Notes: generated by a model not told the origin, from the letters alone. A DNA stretch of 64,000 nucleotides from Micropterix aruncella (GCA_944548615.1 OX155973.1:20329228-20393227); one strand, 5' to 3'. Numbered from the stretch's first letter, positions 52,836-63,272 are shown. Numbers and translations are program-made.

Positions 52836-53455
52836 TGGATACCGGGTCACCAAGGCATACCCGGAAACGAAGAGGCCGACAGACTGGCAAAACTGGGCAC
52901 ACTGGATTGCCCAGTGGAGCCAGCTGTAGGGGTCCCCTTCGCTACAGGTAAGAAAATCATCAGGGACTGCTTGGAGCAGGAACATCGGGCTTCCTGGAAA
53001 CAGAGTCAGGGATGTCGCCAGGCAAAAGCCATGATGGAGCAACCACTACAGAAGAAAACCAAGGCCCTACTTGACATGAGCAAGAAGAACCTTAGAACCA
53101 CTATCGGTCTCCTCACCGGACACACGACCCTTAGAGCTCATCTATTCAACCTTGGCTTGACTGAGAGCAAGGATTGCCGAATATGTGGCGAGGAACCTGA
53201 AGACAGCATACACATTGTTGGCCGCTGTCCAGGGCTCGCCGCCGAAAGACACAGTTTACTGGGACGAGCCTTTCTCGAACCCAGCGATCTGCCCAACTTG
53301 AAGGTCAGCGACCTACTTGGACTGGTAAGAAGTACCGGGCTACTAGCTGACCATTGACCTAACCACACAGTGGGTAGTTACAAAAGACCTTACAGATCTA
53401 GGTGACATCAAGGGCTGGAAACAAGCCCACCACTCCATCTACTACTACTACCTAT
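52836..53455 (+). mobile_element. LINE RNase H and C-terminal tail with an open frame
   Basis: Uninterrupted frame from IWIPGHQGIPGNEEADRLAK (52836) to a stop at 53357. It holds the final RNase H motif (PGHxGxxGNExAD, with Asp), a linker (LLTGHTTLRAHLFNLGL), and the terminal zinc-knuckle-like CRICGEEPEDSIHIVGRCPG. That order is typical of R1/Jockey-group LINEs carrying RNase H. The 3' end has a (CTA)n tract (53440-53452). The reverse transcriptase and earlier RNase H motifs are missing. The intact frame suggests recent insertion. The Penelope-like dimer inserted just at its 3' end. Confidence 0.8.
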
Positions 53456-53463
53456 GTAATTGC

Positions 53464-53651
53464 TATAAATAGGATAGAAACGAATTTACCGCGTGAAATT
53501 TGTAGCACCCGACGTTTCGGTGACGTTGCAGCCGCCGTTGTCGGCGGCGGCTGCAATTTCACCGAAACGTCGGGTGCTGCAAATTTCACGCGGTAAATTC
53601 GTTTCTATCCTATTTATAATGTCAAACAACCGCGATAGTCTTCGATTTTAT
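53464..53651. mobile_element. Penelope-like element, short head-to-head dimer
   Basis: An inverted pair centred near 53541: TATAAATAGGATAGAAACGA at 53464 and its reverse complement ending 53618, with ACCCGACGTTTCGGTGA / TCACCGAAACGTCGGGT inside. The right side extends by GTCAAACAACCGCGATAGTC and TTCGATTTTA. The flanks TATGTAATTGCT (53453-53464) and TATGTTATTGCT (53651-53662) form a probable 12-bp duplication with one mismatch. Coding residue only TSGAANFTR-like. Confidence 0.78.
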
Positions 53652-53770
53652 ATGTTATTGCTGTATTTTCACACTGGCTAATTTGAACTGGGATAACTTG
53701 GGGTTGAGTTGGAATTTCAAATTCAAATAAATTTTAATTCAAGACCTTGTTATTCTTTTTTAAGAAACAG
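53652..53770 (-). repeat. dispersed repeat G, copy 2
   Basis: Reverse of 9395-9530: TTCACACTGGCTAATTTGAA, TTGAGTTGGAATTTCAAATT, AATAAATTTTAATTCAAG, TTATTCTTTTTTAAGAA. Confidence 0.6.
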
Positions 53771-53849
53771 CTATTTATTTTTCTTCCGTCATTTGTTTCT
53801 GCTCAAATATTTTCGTTTGTGAAACCATGGTAAAGTTAAAACTTTGCAT

Positions 53850-54935
53850 TATTTTCAAATATGAAATCCTGTCCCGGTGTTTACTATTACAGCTTCTTGC
53901 AGTCTGTCAATACAGTTACCGTAAATGTGTACTGTTAAGAACGGCAAGCAATGATGGCCGAGCCTGGTCAATCGCTCATCGCCACTGGTTCTGAGATGAC
54001 AAACATTAAAAAAAAGATACAACCGAATTGATAACCTCCTTTTTTGAAGTCGGTTAAAAACCAACTAACAGGGGAACAACCATTGATTATATAACGTATT
54101 AAATTGATCAACGTCGTACAGTTGTTTATTCGCTTATTACTAATCAAGATTACAGTACAATCAAGGCATTGAAAAGTAAAATTAATAAATATATCACCGT
54201 AATTATACTTGAATAGAATGACGATTATAATACTAGCTACCAAATAAGAATAAATAATTAATAGTCTGCAATTTAAACGAGTGAGGTCTGATGATAAAAA
54301 TATCAAAATCTGGTGCCATTTTAGGCCCTATGCCCTCTTTAGGCCCCATTCCCCTACATGGAACTCATAGTTCAAAAAAGTTATTGATTTTTAGACTTGC
54401 ACTTATAAAGTTGAATTTATTAAAGAGCTTATATTTAGCTTGCAATATTTGTTTGTTTATATCAAATCTTGGAAGCTAAATTAGAACCACTTCCTCTTAT
54501 GGAGTTGAAATTTAACATGTGGGTTCAGTTCCGATGACAGTGCATTTTTATGGTGTGCATGACCTGATTCTTCACCCAGGATCGGCTCCCGACGACGATA
54601 TGTACTTTTCCACGGTCTACGGCACAGACACACAATTTGTCCGAGCCTGGTCAATCGCTCATCGCCACTGGTTCAGCATGACAACGTATAACCACAGATT
54701 TTACTGCGATTTACGAATACTCGCAAAGTTGCAGGAGTTACGGCTGGAGACTATTGGTCACCCGCCGTACTTACCATACCTTGCTCCAATAGTATAATTT
54801 TTTTTCAGAATTTAGATAACTTTTTACAAGGAGAAAAATAAATTTTAAAGAGTCGGTGATAAACGCTATCAAAGCATTTATTGGTTACTGTCCACGAGAT
54901 TTTACAGCAGAGGATTTATTCAACTCCCATTGAAA
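53850..54935 (+). pseudogene. mariner transposase relic, split by an element-B fragment
   Basis: The left part (53850-53991) encodes, in shifting frames, GVYYYSFLQSVNTVTVNVYC and RAWSIAHRHWF. The right part (54641-54935) has QELRLETIGHPPYLPYLAPI, a stop, then frame-shifted FIGYCPRDFTAEDLFNSH, the mariner C-terminus. The catalytic PDL motif is altered to PYL. The 34 bp at 53958-53991 is repeated exactly at 54641-54674, flanking a 649-bp piece of element B. Same family as 7422-7690. Non-functional. Confidence 0.78.
53992..54640 (+). mobile_element. element B core and right inner arm, uninterrupted copy
   Basis: Colinear with 48108-50160 but without either LINE: GAGATGACAAACATT, TTGAAGTCGGTTAAAAACC, GGTGCCATTTTAGGCCCTA, TTTAGACTTGCACTTATAAA, then GTTCAGTTCCGATGACAGTG. 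It lacks all tandem monomers. It provides empty-site sequence for both LINE insertions. Confidence 0.88.
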
Positions 54936-55582
54936 TGTCAAATCATATCATAGATAATAGAGGTCAATATTTCTATTAATTAAATATATATTTCTATTAA
55001 TTAAATAAATATTAAATATATGTCAATTATATCAGAAATTAATTAATTATGTCAATATCGAATGAAGGAATGATATATAATAACAAGCTAAAAGAGGGGG
55101 AGGGTGTATTCATACGGTACTTAAATGTCTATAAACATATGTTTTTAAATCTGATCAGTCTTAGGGGCAAAGAGTTCCATATTTGGGCAGCCTGCACTGG
55201 AAATGACTTGGGCACGAAAGTTGATGAATTCTGAGGTATAGCCAGTGATAGATTTTGCTGAAAGCGTGATAGAAAGCCATGGGATGAAAGCGGAGAGCAG
55301 AGATTTTAAGGGGCTATTTCCTTCAAAGTAGTAAGCTATTTTAAAAGTCAAAAGAAGTAATCTATTTTAAAATGATAGTTCTTTATTCAGAATTAAATAA
55401 AATAAGATGTTAAACGTTGCAAGTTCTAAATGTTTGTGTCTTCTTATATTTTCTTCTTTGTTGTTCATTTCTTTTTCCATTGCTATCCGGTTGCAATTGC
55501 GACTTATGTTGTCCTTTCACGCGGTCGAACTTGCTGTCTCCCTCACCACTGTGCATTGGTGCGCTGAATAGTAGGCTTATAT
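54936..55582. other. unassigned AT-rich DNA
   Basis: No recognisable gene or repeat. A 61-codon frame at 55049-55234 is featureless. Confidence 0.35.
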
Positions 55583-55612
55583 ATGTTCATAACATATATA
55601 ATAGCAATATAT

Positions 55613-56210
55613 GATAAGCACATTGATTCAGTGATAAGCACATTGATTCAGTCTACAGATAAGCACATTGATTCAGTCGTCAACAGTGCTTACAGCACCC
55701 TAGGTTTTATTATGAGAGTTTGTAGACCTCTTAAAAACACTCATTCTTTGAAGACGTTTTATGTCGCATACGTACGCAGCCTGCTTGAATTTGCTTCTAA
55801 TATTTGGTCTCCGCAGTATGCTACATACAAGCTGAGGATTAAGCGTATTCAAAAACGATTTATACATCATCTAAATTTCCGCTTATTTTCCAACGGCTTG
55901 TCGTACGCTGAAGGTCTGCAACGCTATGGTTTAAAGACATTAGAGGACCGGCGAGTAGTAGCAGATATGTCGTTTCTACATAAAATTGTTCATACTGGGT
56001 TGGACAGTCCATACCTCCTGAGTAGGGTGAGCCTTCCCGACTCGCGCGCGCTCACTTAACTTTTTACCAACCAAGGTTCAACGCTAACTATGGTTCCAAT
56101 TCGTCATTGCCGCGCGTTATGCATGCATACAATGTATGCTCTAACGATATTGACATATTTAACCACCAAAATAGTCGATCCATTGTTAAGACTGCACCGA
56201 GCAAAATAAG
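55613..56210 (+). mobile_element. LINE 3' end, Jockey-like C-terminal tail
   Basis: An open frame to 56059 encodes HIDSVVNSAYSTLGFIMRVC, LKTFYVAYVRSLLEFASNIW, SPQYATYKLRIKRIQKRFIH, LQRYGLKTLEDRRVVADMSF, a typical post-reverse-transcriptase segment of Jockey/CR1-group LINEs. A frameshift near 56055 then continues RFNANYGSNSSLPRVMHAYN. The 5' edge has GATAAGCACATTGATTCAGT three times (55613-55678), so the start is locally duplicated. Inactive. Confidence 0.75.
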
Positions 56211-56801
56211 CGAAAACGTCAGTCACGGTTTTGTCGCTGCAATCCATAATTTTTCGGTAATAAATATTTAAAAAATATATTTAAGATCCCAACGAATGTG
56301 TTTACAATAATACATCTTCTATAATCAAAAACCATTTGCTGGTTAATATTTCTTTCAACATAAAGTTGGGGAAAAACTTAAGAAAAGCACTCCGGCGTTT
56401 TGTTCACAATGAATAAAGAAATTAGATTTTATTTCAAATTTCAAATCGTAATAAATCACAAACGTTCAAGCTACAAGAAAGCATCACGGATATTTAAAAA
56501 TGTTCCCTGCTTATTTAAATATGATTTTTTTAGAAGATACCTCGAATCTGCCATACAAATTTACTATGGCCAAATAACGTTCGATATATATACGCGAGCG
56601 CAAGGGTGAATTATTCAGTCGTCCACTAGAGCTGAGGAGGGGGTGACGTTTCTTTGCGTAGCGATCTGACCTCGAAAACCGGCCGCGATCTATTTCGTGC
56701 GCGTATAATATCACTCACGCGGTAAAACGATGTAAGCATTTATTGAAAGTATTTTTTATTTAGATTTTATCTGGTATTAGTGTTCCTTTTTCTATTGTCG
56801 A

Positions 56802-56850
56802 AAGTTGTAATTAGGTCAGCTCGTGTAAGAACCTGACCTAATTATAACTT
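56802..56850. promoter_or_regulatory. hairpin in the presumed leader of the transposase gene
   Basis: AAGTTGTAATTAGGTCAG (56802-56819) pairs with CTGACCTAATTATAACTT (56833-56850) with one mismatch and a 13-base loop, 84 bases before the ATG. A 20-bp direct repeat, AGTTTTTATCTAAATGAGCA, lies between hairpin and ATG (about 56853 and 56893). Role unknown; possible sub-terminal transposon repeat or expression element. Confidence 0.5.
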
Positions 56851-56933
56851 GTTTTTATCTAAATGAGCATTATATAGCATTATATATATACAAGTTTTTA
56901 TCTAAATGAGCATATTATTATGTTTTAGTAAAA

Positions 56934-59900
56934 ATGGGAAAGCGTAAGATTAAATATCATAAATTGAAATGTGGCTCAAAGTTTCAAAACAAACGACTTC
57001 TCGCTTCTATTGTACGTGCAAGTGCCATCGCTGAGCAAGACTCGCTCGCCCAGGTATAAAAATCTTAGGATCTAAGTGATAATACGTTACAAAGCAATAA
57101 TTACTTTTATCACTGTACATTTCGTTCCTAGGAATCTTCGAACAATGTGATAATAGGCTCGAGTATAAGAAAACTTGATGAACACTCGACGACAAAATAT
57201 ACGCCGTGCAATGATTTTGCGGTAAGTTAGTTGTATATATTTTTTTTAAGTGTTCTAGTATAAACTTTACCTGTATATTTGCAACAAAGATTTTCGGTAC
57301 TTAATTCAGTTACTTTTATTAACTATCTAATTTTACCAATACAAATCGTGTTTTCGATTGAGATATATACCTATATATTTTAAAAAAAATACTGTGATAT
57401 TGGGCTTGATTGCGTTTCTTCGTGAACTAAAATTGGAAATTAGTCCGTGTGAACGAGACAGGGTAATACGCTAGAGCGGAATGTGAAATGAACGGTTTTC
57501 ACTTTTCACTTTTTCGAATTAAAACTACCCACCAAAGATAAAGCATCTGAATGTAACACAGCACAAAATGTATTCAAATTTATTCGGACGAGTATTAGTC
57601 CGACAGGTAGTTTTATCGACGATCGTTCGTTTTATATTCCGTTCTAACTCGTTCGTATTGCTTCGTATCTCGTTCGCTTGAACTAATTCCAGTTTCAGTT
57701 CACAAAGAAACGCAATCGGCCCATTGCCTACGTAATTTAAATTTGATAAAGTTTTATTATCAGTGTAAATTTGACTTGCAGTGCAACTTTTCTATACATA
57801 CCTTCTTCAATATTTCCGGTCACTTCTATTTTCAGAAGCAATTCAGCAATAATTTATTAATTCAATTAATTTTATTTCAGAAATCATTTGAAACGGACTC
57901 GGATTCCGATTTCGAATTAATAACAGAAGAGGAAAATAATGATGATGTGGATTTTTTACCTGAAGGGAATAGAATAGTAGATTTTAATTACATATTCAAA
58001 CAACTCCAAGAAATGGCCCATCACAACTCTGCATTTCAATGTAACTTAATTTTTTTAAAACTTACCAAGGAGATTAAGAAAGGGTTTCTATCAAAATTCT
58101 TTTTTACGTGTCGATTATGCAATGCAAAATTAGAACTTTTAAATTGTAAAAAACCAGATAGCCCAGTTGAACTTAACCTCAACCATAACGCTGTTAGTAG
58201 TTTCATGTCTATTGGCGCTGGATTTTCAGGATTGGAACAAGTTTCAGCCTCCCTGAACATACCCTGTATGTCTGATAAATTATACTCAAAGTGCCATACC
58301 AAGATCTGTGAACTATGGGAACTAGCTAAAGAGAAATGCATGGAGGAAGCAGCCAAAGACGAATATAATTTAGCTGTACTCAACGGCGAAGTGGATGCGA
58401 ATGGAGTACCAATGATTACTGTGGTGGCTGATGGCTGCTGGTCGAAAAGATCGTATAGAAAGAACTACAACGCATTATCGGGTGCTGCAGTAATAATAGG
58501 ATACAGGACAAAGAAAGTACTATATATGGCAGTAAAGAATAAATATTGTATGGTTTGTGCTCGAGCTGAAAACAGAAAACACACAGTTCCAGATCACATA
58601 TGTTTCAAAAACTATACAGGTTCATCTAGCGCAATGGAATCGACAGCTTTGGTTGAAGGTTTCAAAACATCATTGAACACTCACAAACTGATTTACTCTA
58701 GATTGATAGCTGACGGTGATTCAAGTACACATAGAAACATAGAAAAATCGAAACCGTATGGAAATTTACTCGTGGAAAAAATAGAATGCACTAATCATTT
58801 ACTACGAAATTACTGCACAAAGTTAGATGAACTGACCAGAAATACAAACTATCCATTGAAATATAGAAAAGTTGTTAAGAATAACATATTGCGCTTAAGG
58901 CGTTCTGCAACTGGTGCTGTAAAACATCTTAATTCTGAAGGTAGCAAAACTTTTCAACAAAAAGTTCTACAGTTGAAGCAAGATTTGTTGAATTCACCAC
59001 ACCACGTATTTGGCAATCACAGCTTATGCAAATCTTACTATTGTGAAAAGCAAACCGAAAACGTAGAATCCGTAGAAGAAAACCTAGTTCCAATAATGAA
59101 AAGTCAAGAGGGTGGTTTTATATTTTCAGCCATATTAAAGTTTATTTCCAGACTGGTGAATAACGCGCCAAGCCTGATGCATAATGTTAATAGTAATATA
59201 GCTGAAATTTTTAATAGTGTAATTGCAAAGTTCGTCGGTGGAAAACGAATAAATTACTCAGGCAGGCAATCTTATGGAGGTAGATGTGCCGCAGCAGTAG
59301 TGGCCTTCAATTCAAGAAAGCCAGAGACTTACCTAAGCAAAAATATTTTTCTGCGAAGTCCAAACAAACTTATTAAACGACTTGAAACCAACAGAAATAT
59401 CAAAAGATTGACATCAGCAAAACGCAAAATAATAAAATCGTTTCATTGTAAGAAGCCTGTTATTAGTCATGAGGACAAAAATTACGGAGAGTCTTGTGAA
59501 AAACCTGACCTGGAAAAGGCGGATTATGAGTTTGCCAAAATCGAGCATTTGAAATGCATAACTTTGACTAAGGAAGATCGCCACTTACTAGAAAGAAGAA
59601 CTATTTTGCAGGCAGAATCCATAGAATGGCGCCAGGAGCGAAAACTTCGGCTAACTGCATCTATATTTGGAAAAGTTTGCAAACGAGGACTTATTAAATG
59701 CGGACCTTTGGTAAAAAATATACTGACTGAAAACAATTTAAATCATGTGAAGTCTATACAACATGGACAAAACCATGAACATCTGGCACGTGATCAACTA
59801 TCTTGCTATCTTCAAAGTCCTATAAATCCATGTGGATTATTTATTGACCTGGATCTACCATTTTTAGGTGCGAGTCCGGATGGACTTTTGCAAGAGGACA

Positions 59901-60265
59901 AAATTGTAGAAATAAAATGTCCGTACTCAGCTAGAGGAATGAGTATTAATGATGCCATCAGAGAGAAAAAAATTACTTTCTGGAAAATAGACAAAGATGG
60001 CAATACCAATGTAAATAAAAAACACGATTGGTATTTTCAAGCCCAAGGACAAATACACGCCACTCAAAGAAAAATTTGTGTATTTGCTGTTTGGACGGAC
60101 GTAGACATGAAGGTGGAAGTCATAAACGAAGATGAAGGCTTTTGGAGTGAGATGGAAATAAAACTGAAAATATTTTACTTTGACTGTTTGCTACCAGAAA
60201 TTATAGATTCAAGACTGGATAGGCAAATGGACATAAAGGAACCTGCCTATATTTTGGAAGCATAA
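56934..60265 (+). CDS. Mutator-like transposase fused to YqaJ-type nuclease, three exons
   Basis: Predicted join 56934-57053, 57132-57221, 57881-60265 (864 residues). Introns run CAG|gtataa...cctag|GAA and GCG|gtaagt...tttcag|AAA, both phase 0. Exon 1 encodes a basic start, MGKRKIKYHKLKCGSKFQNK. Exon 3 holds a Mutator-type DDE core: VVADGCWSKRS (Asp 254), a zinc-ribbon insert (CMVC near 293, DHIC near 308, GSSSAME), LIADGDSS (Asp 348/350), the ECTNH Cys-His motif (373-376) and SNIAEIFNSVIAKF (Glu 512). Residues 640-830 form a YqaJ/lambda-exonuclease-type fold: EWRQERKLRLTAS, GQNHEH (Glu 703), LGASPDG (Asp 737), VEIKCP (Glu 747, Lys 749), FQAQGQ. Acts presumably in the nucleus on transposon DNA. 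No stop or frameshift, so possibly active or recently so. Exon 3 is open upstream to 57743, so an unspliced start there is an alternative. Confidence 0.85.
57402..57724. mobile_element. MITE C, copy 3, in intron 2 of the transposase gene
   Basis: The left end TTGGGCTTGATTGCGTTTCT and right end AGAAACGCAATCGGCCCA are inverted. Inner blocks GTGAACGAGACAGGG.AATACG and CGAACGATCGTCGATAAA match copy 1 and its reverse. It lies wholly inside the 659-bp intron, leaving the donor (57222) and acceptor (57879-57880) untouched. Confidence 0.82.
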
Positions 60266-60287
60266 AAAAAAAGAGATATTAAAAAAT

Positions 60288-60293
60288 AATAAA
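60288..60293 (+). terminator. polyadenylation signal AATAAA of the transposase gene
   Basis: AATAAA begins 23 bases after the stop codon. The short distance would make a very compact 3' UTR. Further A-rich sites follow. Confidence 0.5.
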
Positions 60294-61573
60294 CGGAAAA
60301 TATTGGAAACAAAATCCGTTAAGATTACGAAACCAAAAAAAACTAGTAACAATAAAAATGTTTAACAATGTGAAAATTTTCTAAATCAGTTTAAAGCCAG
60401 TTCAAGGCAATGAGCAACTTTTTTGTCCAAATTGTAAATTGTAACTTTTTTTATAATAATGCCTATATTTTTCTAAAAATTCATAAAACTAAAATTCTTC
60501 AGATATGGTCTTTTCCAGGTATCATCTAAGGCGACTACCTCTCTCAAATAGTGATAAACTGACATTTTGCGATCAAATTTATGGGCCTCCCGCATGCATT
60601 TAAATATTATAAAAAATATTAATCTTGTAGAAAATTTCCTAATATTTTGTTCTACGATGCAGAATTTCATTGTTTTGATTTAATTCCTAATCAAAATAAA
60701 TAAAATCTGAAGTCATCACTTTTTTGTAAATTACATTTTTCTGGGTATCTACAAAGTCAAAGAGATACCACATTAGATACCCCAGAGAGATACCAGATTA
60801 TAAATTCTTACGAATATCTTAACTGGCGCCGCAATATGTTATTTCGATATTTTCTGTTTTTAACATTCTTTTTCACATTTTTTCCATGTACCTACTGACA
60901 TACCACTCGGGCGAGGTGCATGGCCATGCAGATTTCTGGACGGTGTTTTTCATCTGAGTCATCATATTTTTTTTATGTATATGATTATACTTATGTAAAT
61001 TAGGATATTATTAAAGATAATATTATAATTACGGTACCTCCGGTTGTTTTTTGGAGGTTTCCTATCCGGACTTAAACGCTCTCATTGATCAGTGATTTCG
61101 TGTGACTTCATATTGCTTAAAATTCTTATTTTACGGATTTTATATATTGTTGCTTTTAAATATGCATCACAAATAAAGTGTAAGCGTTTAAGGCAATGGA
61201 TACCGTTATTTCCTCCTCAATGAGTCATAATAACGTATACAATAAAGAAAAACTGACTCTTTTGCTGTTATTTGACTGATCCTTCTACTGTCTTGTGCAT
61301 TGTGTTAAGTCTTTTTCAAGTCTTTTTTGATGCCCGGGCTAGAAGATAATCTTTTGGCACTATAGTGGTCGCAATCGCTCCTGACATTCCGGGTCGTAAA
61401 ACGTGCGAGCACGACAGCACATCACTTTTCTCCCTCGCACAAGATATAGAGATCGCTATCCCCGGCCACGCCTCACTATCGATATCGATGGATTTTCGAT
61501 ATTGATGTGTGATACATAGTAATATTTGACAGTACTTAAATGAAAAATGAAAAACGAAGGGGTTGGTAAACTT
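60294..61573. other. unassigned; should contain the 3' end of the transposon if mobile
   Basis: No frame of note. I looked for an inverted match to 56060-56930 and found only a weak resemblance (GGCCGCGATCT at 56691 and AGATCGCTATCCCCGGCC at 61450 reversed), not convincing. 60735-60800 has AGAGATACCA.ATTA repeated twice. Confidence 0.35.
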
Positions 61574-61860
61574 CGGCCCAAGTGTTAGGTTAGGTCACCT
61601 GATCTTACATTGTAAGGATCCGGGTTCGATTCCCGGCTGGGTCACTATTTTCCATTGGGATAAAACTAACGGAATTTCATTTTCAATTCTGTCGGCCGAA
61701 TGCCATAACAAGACACACACTTACACACATGTTACATGCACACATACATATAAACACTTCATATTAGGGTTGGTTGTAAGAGATTGTCGTATGATAATAA
61801 ACCCGCCCATTGTGAAATTTCACAATAAAGAGTACAAACAAACAAACAAACAAAACAAAT
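61574..61860 (+). mobile_element. tRNA-derived SINE, copy 2
   Basis: The box B region GGATCCGGGTTCGATTCCCG and body (TTTTCCATTGGGATAAAACT, TTCAATTCTGTCGGCCGAAT) match copy 1. The box A region is damaged (AAGTGTTAGGTTAGGTCACC). The 3' stem is ATTGTC/GATAAT with loop GTAT (61783-61798), then AAACCCGCCC and an ACAAACAAACAAA tail. No clear target duplication. Confidence 0.82.
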
Positions 61861-62464
61861 TACTTTCTTGTATGTATTTATAATATATTAGGATGTTCGG
61901 GGTAGTCCAAAACAACTAAATGAACTTAGCACGTAAACCATAAGAGATTCATTGCCAGTCCTGTAAATACACCCTCAATAAAGGGAGTTACTCTCTGGAA
62001 GGGTTTCAAATGTTACGTATCTCCTGTCCAAATAATCTAATAATCTCCTGTCCAAAAAGTCTTCTAATATCCAAAGCGTGAAACGATAGTTGGTGTGAAA
62101 TATCGTATCTACTTTTTAAAAATTAAACAGTTTTTTTTTTATTTTGATGATTTAGTGTACCGAATATTGTTCAATATGAGAAATTGAGTTTAAAGTTATA
62201 CATGACTTTTTTTGTTGAGGTCAAGGTTACCGACAAAAAGCGGGTTTTATTTTTAAAATTCAGTTCTTCAAGTTTTTTTTTCTTAGTAACAGGCCTATAT
62301 GAAAAAAACTTTCAGATAAGTTTTAACTTGGTTTCCATGTTGAATTTATATAATCTCCTGTACAAAAAGTCTTCTAATATCCAAAGCTTGAAACGATGGT
62401 TGGAGTGAAATATCTTATCTACTTTTTTCACGTTCACGAATTTTCACATTTTACACAAATTCGG
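61861..62464. other. unassigned DNA with an ~75-bp direct repeat
   Basis: TCTCCTGTCCAAAAAGTCTT at about 62043-62118 recurs as TCTCCTGTACAAAAAGTCTT at about 62353-62428, continuing through TCTAATATCCAAAGC, GAAACGAT.GTTGG.GTGAAA. Spacing is 310 bp. A third, short TCTCCTGTCCAAA lies at 62021. Class unknown. Confidence 0.6.
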
Positions 62465-62585
62465 TTGATTACGTAATCTTGGGGGGGGGGGTAAGGCCGC
62501 AGATTACGTCTGTAAACATGTGGGAGGGGGGGGGGGGTAGAAAATCCCAAAAACGTGATTACGTAATATGTGGACGGCCCCGCCT
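62465..62585. repeat. G-run repeat with GATTACGTAATC palindromes
   Basis: GATTACGTAATC (62467-62478) and GTGATTACGTAAT (near 62557) bracket two runs of 10-12 G. GTGGACGGCCCCGCCTCAT follows. This phrase is typical of old insect DNA-transposon ends, but family and target duplication are not established. Confidence 0.5.
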
Positions 62586-62929
62586 CATAACCGCACAATC
62601 AGAGACCTGTATTCAAATAATTATGATATCGTTTATATAAATTACTGTGATATAGTTAAATATAAATATAATATAAGACGAAATAGTTAACAATGACTCA
62701 GTTTTCTGCTTTTTCTGTAAAATATCTAATTTTGACTTACACTGTACTTTTGTTTAGGCGACGATATTCGACGCGCCATATCGTCGCGACGATTGGCGCC
62801 AACCGGTGTGCTGCGTTAAATACCTATTTAGGGCACGTGAATTATGGTCGGCGCAGTCTTAAGGCGGTACGTGAAAAGCTGATTATCAGATCCGATTGAG
62901 TTAGCATGCACATACAAGCACTCACAAGC

Positions 62930-63055
62930 ACATTCGCAATACAGATACACACACCCACACACACATACATACACGCACACACACATACAAACACACACAC
63001 ACGCACACATATCTCCATCACACAAACACACACCAACACCCATACACTCGCACAT
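62930..63055. repeat. (CA)n-rich compound microsatellite
   Basis: Imperfect CACA/CATA repeats; Cys-Val-rich minus-strand frames across it are artefacts. Confidence 0.9.
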
Positions 63056-63272
63056 AGCGATTTTAACTGTTAGTTTTAAATTCTTTTTGGTTTTCTTTGT
63101 ATTGTATTGTTTTGCATATTTTGTAATCTTTATATAGCAAATAATTTAAAACATCATTGGCTTTACTACTGTTATATGTCATACGTATATGTAATTTTTT
63201 TATGCTGTATGTTTTTAACAAAATAAAAAAATAAAAATAAACAAGATTATACAAATAAGAAGGCATGCTTAT
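63056..63272. other. unassigned AT-rich DNA
   Basis: No feature recognised. Confidence 0.35.

Noticed and set aside
57743..57880. Start of the transposase-nuclease at 57743
   Set aside because: The first 46 codons lie upstream of a strong acceptor (TTTATTTCAG) and are AT-rich and featureless; two upstream exons join in phase and supply a basic N-terminus. Retained only as an alternative.
56691..61467. Terminal inverted repeats of the transposase element (GGCCGCGATCT versus a reversed match near 61450)
   Set aside because: Short, interrupted similarity at unequal sequence context, with no target duplication; likely chance.
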